From positions 1 to 5,469 of the forward strand of contig JAJSZO010000180.1 in assembly GCA_030262795.1 (NCBI GenBank): DNA of 5,469 bases. The letters are read 5' to 3'. The first letter of the stretch is position 1. Every line of letters starts with the position of its first letter. Origin of the DNA: Deltaproteobacteria bacterium. Its GTDB lineage: Bacteria; Desulfobacterota; Desulfobacteria; Desulfobacterales; ETH-SRB1. Shown one piece after another: positions 1 through 5,469 of this stretch. The position numbers were made by a program, and so were the translations under genes. The notes beneath the pieces were generated by a model, which saw only the letters and a program-made list of their open reading frames with translations, had not been told where the DNA came from and ran no database searches.

Positions 1-2
1 AA

Positions 3-52
3 AAGAGAGGATGCCCCCTGTCCAAAAAACCGGATTTCCGGCATTCTTTTTT
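3..52 (+). terminator. Imperfect long hairpin with T-run, possible terminator of an upstream gene
   Basis: Positions 3-15 can pair with 40-52 over 13 bp, including G-U wobbles at 5/50, 7/48 and 10/45. The firm core is ATGCC (11-15) against GGCAT (40-44). A smaller alternative hairpin, CCGG (30-33) with CCGG (38-41), sits inside it and is followed by TTCTTTTTT. The T-rich 3' arm looks like a rho-independent terminator for a gene left of the window. The large loop and wobble pairs make it weaker than a textbook example. It could instead be a dispersed palindromic repeat. The upstream gene is not visible, so this stays tentative. Confidence 0.33.
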
Positions 53-190
53 CCAAAATTTTGTAAAAAGCACTAAAAATTTCTTAAAGCGGAAATTTCA
101 GACTCCGAACCTAAAGCGGATCGGGGTACGAGATAATCTGTTCAGAAAGAAAATCAGCAGATACTAAGTACTGAGCATTGTGAAAAAAGA

Positions 191-240
191 TGCCTTGACT
201 ATTTTTCAGCTTACTGCAAAATTGTCTTGACTATTTTTCA
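191..240 (+). repeat. Two-copy 18-bp direct repeat upstream of the ATPase gene
   Basis: Copy 1 (191-208) and copy 2 (223-240) share TGyCTTGACTATTTTTCA, with a single mismatch (C/T) at the third base. The copies start 32 bp apart, about three helical turns, so both would face the same side of the DNA. The second copy ends 12 bp before the ATG at 253. The position and phasing suggest a binding site for a dimeric or cooperative regulator, or a duplicated promoter -35 region, since each copy contains TTGACT. The repeat itself is seen directly; its role is inferred. Confidence 0.85.
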
Positions 241-254
241 ATATCATGAATAAT
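227..254 (+). promoter_or_regulatory. Candidate sigma-70-type promoter overlapping the ATPase start
   Basis: TTGACT (227-232) matches the -35 consensus at 5 of 6 positions. After a 16-bp spacer, AATAAT (249-254) matches the -10 consensus at 5 of 6. Transcription would then begin near 260-262, at the in-frame ATG at 262 (codon 4 of the longest reading frame), giving a leaderless or nearly leaderless message. No Shine-Dalgarno sequence precedes either ATG, which fits this reading. In AT-rich DNA such matches arise easily by chance, and the first repeat copy supplies a competing TTGACT at 195-200 without a good -10. Confidence 0.25.
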
Positions 255-1482
255 GGCCATTATGATAAAAAGAACCCCATATATTAATATCTGGAATGAT
301 CTTGCTATTAACAAGGAGATGATATTCCTTGCGGGGCCACGTCAGGCAGGTAAAACCACTCTTGCCAAAATCATTTCCGCCTCCTTTACGAATCATCTCT
401 ATTTTAATTGGGATATTGCTGAACACAGAACAAATTTCCTGCAAAACCCATCTTTCTTTGAAGCATTAGAACGAAAAGATTCATCAATTCCATTGATTGT
501 TCTTGATGAAATCCACAAATACAGAGATTGGAAAAACTACCTCAAAGGTATCTATGACCAGCATCATGAAAAATACCGGTTTCTTATCTCAGGAAGCGGA
601 AGGCTGGATATCTATCAGCAAGGAGGGGATTCACTGGCCGGGCGTTATTTTCTATTTCACCTGTGGCCATTTACGATTTCTGAGTTAGGGGGGAAAAACA
701 GAGAGATTGGTCATTTTCTCAATGATCCGTTACAAACAACAACGGAACATATCGAAGAACTGAAAGAAATATGGACGGGGCTATCTGAATTAAGTGGTTT
801 CCCGGAGCCATACCTGACAGGGCGGAAAACGACCTACCGCCGATGGTCGAGCATCTATTCAAAACAGTTAATACGTGAGGATATTCGGGATCTGACAGGG
901 ATAAAATCCGTCATGGACATGGAAACACTTTATCTTTTGTTGCCATCCAAGGTGGGAAGTTCTCTCTCAGTCCCTTCCTTGGCTCGAAACTTGAAGGTAG
1001 CATATAATTCTGTTCAGAACTGGTTGTCGATTTTTGAAAGATTTTTTCTTACTTTCAGCATTGCTCCATGGACCCGGAGAATTGCGCGGGCAATTCAAAA
1101 AGAGCGTAAGGTGTACCTTTGGGACATCCCCAGGATAAAGGAACCTGCGGCCCGGTTTGAAAATATGGTGGCAGCGGAACTGTATCGGGCGGTTACAGCA
1201 TGGAACGATATGGGACACGGTACATTTTCCTTGCATTTTATTAAAAATAAGGAACAGCAGGAAGTAGACTTTCTTATCGCAAACGAGGGTGAACCGCTTG
1301 TTTTCATTGAGGCTAAACTTTCAGAAACAAAACCGTCCCCTGTGCTTAAAAAATTTCAGTCTGTTTTGAAAAAACCTGCTGTTCAACTTGTCGAGAAAAG
1401 CGAAGGTTACCGTATGATTCCGAATGGAGATCAGTATATACTTGTAGCTCCTGCATACCAATGGCTTTCGGGTTTGCCATAA
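253..1482 (+). CDS. AAA+ ATPase of the AAA_14 / DUF4143 family (ATP-binding protein)
   Basis: Complete 409-residue protein, a normal length for this family. The N-terminal AAA_14 P-loop domain has Walker A GPRQAGKTT (residues 28-36), Walker B LIVLDEIH with D85 and E86, and a sensor-1-like SGS at 113-115 followed by the family's typical GRY (130-132). A winged-helix-like stretch with an LARNLKVAYNSVQNWL motif lies around 238-265. The C-terminal DUF4143 region has E303 in FENMVAAEL, then VDF (D339) and IEAK (E353, K355), the spacing of a PD-(D/E)XK nuclease-like core. No signal peptide or membrane segment is seen, so it should be cytosolic. Family members are poorly characterised. ATP hydrolysis is a safe inference; DNA binding or cleavage is only suggested. 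The start could be ATG 253 or ATG 262 (MIKRTPY, closer to the usual family N-terminus); neither has a Shine-Dalgarno sequence. It stands alone, 259 bp before smc, and looks more G+C-rich than smc by eye, which hints at separate origin. Confidence 0.9.
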   Translation: MAIMIKRTPYINIWNDLAINKEMIFLAGPRQAGKTTLAKIISASFTNHLYFNWDIAEHRTNFLQNPSFFEALERKDSSIPLIVLDEIHKYRDWKNYLKGIYDQHHEKYRFLISGSGRLDIYQQGGDSLAGRYFLFHLWPFTISELGGKNREIGHFLNDPLQTTTEHIEELKEIWTGLSELSGFPEPYLTGRKTTYRRWSSIYSKQLIREDIRDLTGIKSVMDMETLYLLLPSKVGSSLSVPSLARNLKVAYNSVQNWLSIFERFFLTFSIAPWTRRIARAIQKERKVYLWDIPRIKEPAARFENMVAAELYRAVTAWNDMGHGTFSLHFIKNKEQQEVDFLIANEGEPLVFIEAKLSETKPSPVLKKFQSVLKKPAVQLVEKSEGYRMIPNGDQYILVAPAYQWLSGLP

Positions 1483-1741
1483 TTATCTTTAAACCCCATT
1501 TTTCATGGCCTCTCGTCAGTCCCAAGTTCTCATAACCTGCTGAAATCATTAGTAGCGATAAAATCGAAACAAAATCTTCGTAATCAATAATCTCAAGGGG
1601 TTATCGAATTATGGTTCAGAAATTTCGCAAAACTTAGGAACGTGGACAAATTAACTTCTCCAAGTAGACGCACAGATTTGGGTCGAATTTGTGCTAATTT
1701 TAAACGATTACAAAATGTTAAGTCGTTTGGGAAACTTTTAT
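1483..1741. other. Non-coding gap between the ATPase gene and smc
   Basis: This 259-bp gap holds no convincing gene on either strand. The small hairpin CCAT/ATGG (1496-1499 with 1505-1508) has only four pairs and is too weak to call a terminator. No -35/-10 pair of good quality was found ahead of smc, although the smc-ftsY promoter must presumably lie here or further upstream. The stretch 1620-1690 does not resemble either neighbour and could be the remnant of an inserted element, but nothing in it is diagnostic. Confidence 0.5.
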
Positions 1742-4700
1742 ATGAAACTAAAAAAACTGGAACTTACAGGATTTAAATCATTTCCTGAAAAATCCAGCAT
1801 TGAATTTCCTGCCGGTATTTCTGCAATTGTAGGGCCAAACGGTTGCGGCAAAAGCAATGTTGTTGATGCGCTTAGATGGGTTATGGGAGAACAAAGTGTT
1901 AAGCAGCTTCGTGGTAAGTCCATGGAAGATATCATATTTTCCGGTTCTAACGGGAAACCGCCGCTTAACATAGCTGAGGTAAGCCTGACGCTTTTAAATG
2001 ACTATGGTACTGCTCCGGAGGAATTAAATGACTTTACTGAAATAATGTTAACCCGGCGGCTCTATCGTTCCGGTGAAAGTGGATATTTCATCAACAAGCA
2101 GCCATGCAGATTAAAAGATATCCATAACATTTTTCTGGGAAGCGGCCTTGGAACAAAATCATATTCAATAATTCAGCAAGGAAATATCGGAGCTATTACT
2201 GAGGCAGGGCCGGAAGAAAGAAGGTTTTTTATTGAGGAGGCTGCAGGAATTACCAGGTATAAAACCCGAAAAAAAGAAGCTTTAAGTAAAGTTCAAACCA
2301 CAAACCAGAACCTTCTGCGCATAAATGATATAATTGATGAAGTAAAAAAGCAGATGACCGCTCTTCAACGCCAGGTTAAAAAAGCCGAAATTTACAAGAA
2401 TTTTCAAAAGGAGATAAGGGAGATGGATATCCTGATTTCTCTTGCAAATTTTGATGATTACTCTCACCAAATCCTCAAAACCGAGTCTCTGCTGAAAGAT
2501 CTTAATGATTCAGACATAGAGCATACATCCAAAATAAAAAAACTTGACGCTGCTGTTGAAGAGATAAAACTTCAACTCGTACAAAAAGAACAGGAAATAT
2601 CGGAACAAAAATCTCAAAAATTCGAAATGCAGCGAAATATAGACAGAATAGAAAATGACCTTAAACATCTTCGCAGAGAGATGGAAAATTTTTCCAGCGA
2701 AGCCATAAGGCTTGAAACTTCAAGAAAGGAAATAGAAGAGAAAAACAAAAATATTATCACCGAAATTACTCAAATAGAAACTCAGAATAAAAAACTTGAG
2801 GACGATATAACAGGGGTGGAATCAAGTCTTGAACAAGAACAATCCGCGTCACAAAAAACAAGAGATCAATTGTCTGAGCTGACAAAGAAACTTGAAAATT
2901 ATAAATCACATCTAATGGAGCTGATTGCCAAAGAAGCGCAATATAAAAACATCTATCAAAATGCGGAAAACAACAGGGAGAATATAAAGAGACGGTTAAA
3001 AAGAATAAACGAAGAAGAAGTCAGAGCAGAAAAAAAGTTAAAGGAGACACAAAAATATTCCATAAAAGCCAAAAAACATTTGCAAGAAATAACACTGAAC
3101 ATAGATGATCTAAATGAACGCATTGAAATCAAACAGGAAGAACTCGAGCAAAAGAGCAAGGAATTCGGCAATCAGGTTAAACTTGTTCAGACAATTGAAC
3201 TTGAAAAAAATAAGCTGAAATCAAAATTTAATGCTTTAAAGAAAATGGCTGACAACTTTGAATGGTATAAAGATGGTGTCAAAACCATAATGAAGAAATA
3301 TTTAAATAAAGACTTTGCAGATAGCTCCTTAGAAAACAATGGTATTCTTGGCTTAATGGCGGATATTATCGAACCGAAGGCTTCTTTTGAAACCGCTGTG
3401 GAAGCTGCACTCGGAGAATCCTTACAGTACATACTGGTTAAGGATCAAAAAACCGGACTTGGCGCTATAGACTATCTCCGGGCCAAGGGTGCGGGTCGCA
3501 GCGGATTCATTCCTGTTTCGTCCATTAAAAACACAGGATATAATCTTTCTGAAAATTCCAATGCACAAAAATATCTTTTGGAACATATTGCAGTAAAACC
3601 GGGGTTTGAAAAAATTGCAGAAGCTGTATTGGAAAATGTAATTGTTACCACCGATATTGAAGAAGCTGTAAAAATAAATGAAAGTAATGACAATGGCCGG
3701 ACAATTGTTACAAAAAACGGCGATATCATTTCCCCTCAAGGCATCATGATCGGCGGCAGCAAAGATAATTTATCAGGCATTCTTGCAAAAAAACAGGAGC
3801 TGAACGAACTTGAAGACCGGATTAAAGAGATAACCAGAAGGTTGGAATCTACCGGTCTTAATAAAAAAGAACTTGAATCTGAAGTTCGTCTTATTGAAAG
3901 CGATCTGCAAAAACTGATAGAAAATAAAAATAAAAACATCCAAAACAAACTCGAAGCGGAAAAAAAGCTTTATAAAGCAGACGAAGATGAAAAATACGCC
4001 CAAAAACATCTTGAAATAGCAAGCTTAGAGCAGGAACATCTCATGGGAGAAGAGATGGATATTGATGAAGAGATGACCAGGTATAACAAAGAACTTGCAG
4101 AAATAACCAATGAAGTTGAAACTGCACAGCACAAAGTCGCAGAAACTTCAGAAAGAATCAGTTTATTATCTGATGAAATGGAAAATTTTAATCAAAGGAG
4201 GATGGATCTTAAACTCAAGCAGACGGTCATAAATACCGGCATAGAAAACAATTATAATACGTTAAAACGACTTGAAGAATTTAAAGATGAAGGTATAAAC
4301 CGGTTCAAGCGGCTTTGCGAAGAAATTAATAAAAAGCATCAAAACAGAACAGATTCAAAACAGAAAATTCAGGAATATGAAAAAATTCTTCCCGTTATGT
4401 ATAATGATATGACGCACCTTGAACAGGAACTTGAAAGAAATGAAGCTGATTATCGTGCTATTCACGACAGTCTTAAAGAAAATGATACTATTATTACAAA
4501 GATACAAGACGAACATGAAAAAACCTTGCAGAAAATTCGCTTGCTTGAAATAGAACGGTCACAGAAACATATTAAACGGGAAAATCTTGCGAATCACTTA
4601 GAAGCAAACTATCGCATTCCTCTTTCCGACTTGAGGTCGGAATTAAAAGATAAGGCTGAAAAGCAAAATATGTCAATAGATGAAATGGGAGCAGCACTTT

Positions 4701-5320
4701 CCAGGCTTAAAGTAAAAATCGCTAATATAAATGATGTAAATCTCGGCGCTATAAAGGAATATGAACAAATGAAAGAACGTTTTGATTTCTTGTCTAAACA
4801 ACGGGATGATCTTGTTCAAGCTCTTGATGATCTCTATAAAGTTATAAAAAAAATTAATCGAATCACGCAGGAAAAATTTATAAAAACCTTTGATCTGATT
4901 AATGAAAAACTGAATGAGGTTTTCCCGCGTCTTTTTGATGGTGGTACGGCACAACTTATTTTAACAGAACCGGCCAAACCTCTTGAAACAGGCGTAGAAT
5001 TCATGATCCATCCTCCCGGGAAAAAGCTGACCAGGCTGAGCCTTCTTTCAGGAGGTGAAAAAGCTCTTTCCGCAATTGCTTTTATTTTCTCAATATTTCT
5101 AATTAAGCCGGCATCTTTCTGTATAATGGATGAAATAGACGCACCCTTAGATGAGGCCAATATCTTTCGCTTTAATAATTTGCTTAAAATTATAGGAGAA
5201 AAATCTCAACTTATCATGATAACTCACAATAAAAAAAGCATGGAATTTGCCGACACGCTGTTTGGTATTACCATGGAAAAAAAAGGAGTTTCAAAAATAG
5301 TTTCAGTTAATTTAACTTAA
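1742..5320 (+). CDS. smc: Chromosome partition/condensation protein SMC
   Basis: Complete SMC ATPase of about 1192 residues, the usual bacterial length. It dimerises through its hinge and, normally with ScpA and ScpB (not in this window), entraps and organises chromosomal DNA on the nucleoid. The N-terminal head carries Walker A GPNGCGKS (31-38), the conserved R57 in QLRGKSMEDIIF, and the Q-loop YSIIQQG (141-147). A first coiled-coil arm spans about 170-510. The hinge runs about 534-675, starting GILGLMADII and containing GRSGFIPV and GIMIGGS. The second arm spans about 680-1030. The C-terminal head has signature LSGGE (1102-1106), Walker B with D1130 and E1131, D-loop APLDEAN (1134-1140) and H-switch H1162. 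All catalytic motifs are intact. The frame is open further upstream (GTG 1691, ATG 1715), but ATG 1742 gives the family's MKLKKLELTGFKSF N-terminus and was chosen. Only a weak GGGA (1729-1732) precedes it. ftsY follows after 20 bp, so the two are probably co-transcribed. Confidence 0.97.
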   Translation: MKLKKLELTGFKSFPEKSSIEFPAGISAIVGPNGCGKSNVVDALRWVMGEQSVKQLRGKSMEDIIFSGSNGKPPLNIAEVSLTLLNDYGTAPEELNDFTEIMLTRRLYRSGESGYFINKQPCRLKDIHNIFLGSGLGTKSYSIIQQGNIGAITEAGPEERRFFIEEAAGITRYKTRKKEALSKVQTTNQNLLRINDIIDEVKKQMTALQRQVKKAEIYKNFQKEIREMDILISLANFDDYSHQILKTESLLKDLNDSDIEHTSKIKKLDAAVEEIKLQLVQKEQEISEQKSQKFEMQRNIDRIENDLKHLRREMENFSSEAIRLETSRKEIEEKNKNIITEITQIETQNKKLEDDITGVESSLEQEQSASQKTRDQLSELTKKLENYKSHLMELIAKEAQYKNIYQNAENNRENIKRRLKRINEEEVRAEKKLKETQKYSIKAKKHLQEITLNIDDLNERIEIKQEELEQKSKEFGNQVKLVQTIELEKNKLKSKFNALKKMADNFEWYKDGVKTIMKKYLNKDFADSSLENNGILGLMADIIEPKASFETAVEAALGESLQYILVKDQKTGLGAIDYLRAKGAGRSGFIPVSSIKNTGYNLSENSNAQKYLLEHIAVKPGFEKIAEAVLENVIVTTDIEEAVKINESNDNGRTIVTKNGDIISPQGIMIGGSKDNLSGILAKKQELNELEDRIKEITRRLESTGLNKKELESEVRLIESDLQKLIENKNKNIQNKLEAEKKLYKADEDEKYAQKHLEIASLEQEHLMGEEMDIDEEMTRYNKELAEITNEVETAQHKVAETSERISLLSDEMENFNQRRMDLKLKQTVINTGIENNYNTLKRLEEFKDEGINRFKRLCEEINKKHQNRTDSKQKIQEYEKILPVMYNDMTHLEQELERNEADYRAIHDSLKENDTIITKIQDEHEKTLQKIRLLEIERSQKHIKRENLANHLEANYRIPLSDLRSELKDKAEKQNMSIDEMGAALSRLKVKIANINDVNLGAIKEYEQMKERFDFLSKQRDDLVQALDDLYKVIKKINRITQEKFIKTFDLINEKLNEVFPRLFDGGTAQLILTEPAKPLETGVEFMIHPPGKKLTRLSLLSGGEKALSAIAFIFSIFLIKPASFCIMDEIDAPLDEANIFRFNNLLKIIGEKSQLIMITHNKKSMEFADTLFGITMEKKGVSKIVSVNLT

Positions 5321-5330
5321 AATTCGTATT

Positions 5331-5335
5331 GAGGT
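5331..5335 (+). promoter_or_regulatory. Shine-Dalgarno sequence of ftsY
   Basis: GAGGT lies 5 bp before the ATG at 5341 and within the 20-bp smc-ftsY gap. It supports this start and indicates that ftsY is translated from its own ribosome binding site on a shared smc-ftsY message. Confidence 0.8.
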
Positions 5336-5340
5336 AAGTT

Positions 5341-5469
5341 ATGGCACTTAGCTGGTTCAAAAAAAAAAAAGATTTTGACGAAAAAAAAGAAAAACAGGAT
5401 AATTCAGACTTATCGGAAAAGACATCTTTTTTTGAACGTTTAAAAAAAGGTCTTTCCAAAACCCGCGAA
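5341..5469 (+). CDS. ftsY: Signal recognition particle receptor FtsY, N-terminal fragment cut by window end
   Basis: The first 43 codons of a gene that runs off the right edge. FtsY is the membrane-associated GTPase receptor that docks SRP-bound ribosomes at the inner membrane for co-translational insertion. The visible protein begins MALSWFKKKKDFDEKKEKQD, a highly charged Lys/Glu/Asp-rich leader like the variable acidic/basic A region of FtsY. It is followed by SFFERLKKGLSKTRE (residues 29-43), a close match to the conserved start of the FtsY N domain. The NG GTPase domain lies outside the window, so the call rests on this motif and on the well-known smc-ftsY neighbourhood. The start is supported by GAGGT five bases upstream. 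The reading frame includes runs of 12 and 8 adenines. Confidence 0.88.
   Translation, partial: MALSWFKKKKDFDEKKEKQDNSDLSEKTSFFERLKKGLSKTRE
5359..5370 (+). repeat. Run of 12 adenines in the start of ftsY
   Basis: Twelve consecutive A residues encode Lys7-Lys10 of FtsY, and a second run of eight A follows at 5381-5388. Homopolymers this long are prone to polymerase slippage. Loss of one A would lead to a TAA at 5441-5443; gain of one A would lead to a TGA at 5376-5378. Either change would therefore truncate the product within about 35 codons. Confidence 0.9.

Noticed and set aside
1496..1508. CCAT/ATGG hairpin after the ATPase stop codon
   Set aside because: Four base pairs with a T-rich loop and no T-run on the 3' side is too weak for a rho-independent terminator.
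1346..1549. 67-codon open frame on the - strand spanning the ATPase end and the gap
   Set aside because: Most of it is antisense to the ATPase gene, no recognisable domain is seen, and there is no ribosome binding site or partner gene.
1643..1671. TGGACA as a possible -35 box for smc
   Set aside because: No acceptable -10 element lies 16-18 bp downstream (AGACGC or TAGACG), so the single hexamer match is not enough.
3422..3739. 105-codon open frame on the - strand opposite the SMC hinge
   Set aside because: It is antisense to the conserved hinge, has a Cys/Phe/Asn-rich composition unlike a real protein, and overlaps another antisense frame in the same place.
5051..5057. Perfect Shine-Dalgarno-like GGAGGTG within smc
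   Set aside because: It encodes Gly-Gly of the LSGGE signature motif, and no start codon or new gene follows at suitable distance; the smc frame continues unbroken.
4834..5160. 108-codon open frame on the - strand inside smc
   Set aside because: It is antisense to the highly conserved C-terminal head of SMC, whose motifs are intact, so it is a shadow of that coding sequence.
1..5469. CRISPR arrays, tRNA or rRNA genes, riboswitches and complete insertion sequences
   Set aside because: No regularly spaced repeat series, cloverleaf-like segment, rRNA motif or transposase was seen on either strand.

Overview
The window reads as chromosomal DNA from an AT-rich bacterium. The SMC protein type, the direct smc–ftsY linkage and the sequence style fit a Desulfobacterota (former Deltaproteobacteria) host. 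This is an inference from family resemblance, and a Firmicute-like or other low-GC host is not formally excluded. A gammaproteobacterium using MukB instead of SMC is unlikely.

Layout, all genes on the + strand. Positions 1-252 are non-coding. They hold a long imperfect hairpin ending in a T-run at the left edge and, just before the first gene, a striking 18-bp direct repeat (17/18 identical, 32-bp period). Positions 253-1482 encode a complete AAA+ ATPase of the AAA_14/DUF4143 family with a PD-(D/E)XK-like C-terminal signature. Positions 1483-1741 are a non-coding gap with nothing recognisable. Positions 1742-5320 encode a complete SMC chromosome-condensation ATPase of about 1192 residues. After 20 bp with a Shine-Dalgarno sequence comes the first 43 codons of ftsY (signal recognition particle receptor), cut by the window edge.

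How the genes relate: smc and ftsY look like one housekeeping transcription unit (short gap, own RBS, no terminator between them). The upstream ATPase is separated by 259 bp, looks somewhat richer in G+C by eye, and belongs to a family that is patchily distributed and often mobile. It is best read as an accessory gene beside the smc operon and not as part of it.

I see no undescribed multi-gene system here. The most interesting points are the repeat/promoter arrangement at the ATPase start, which could give a leaderless or self-regulated transcript, and the 12-A homopolymer at codons 7-10 of ftsY.
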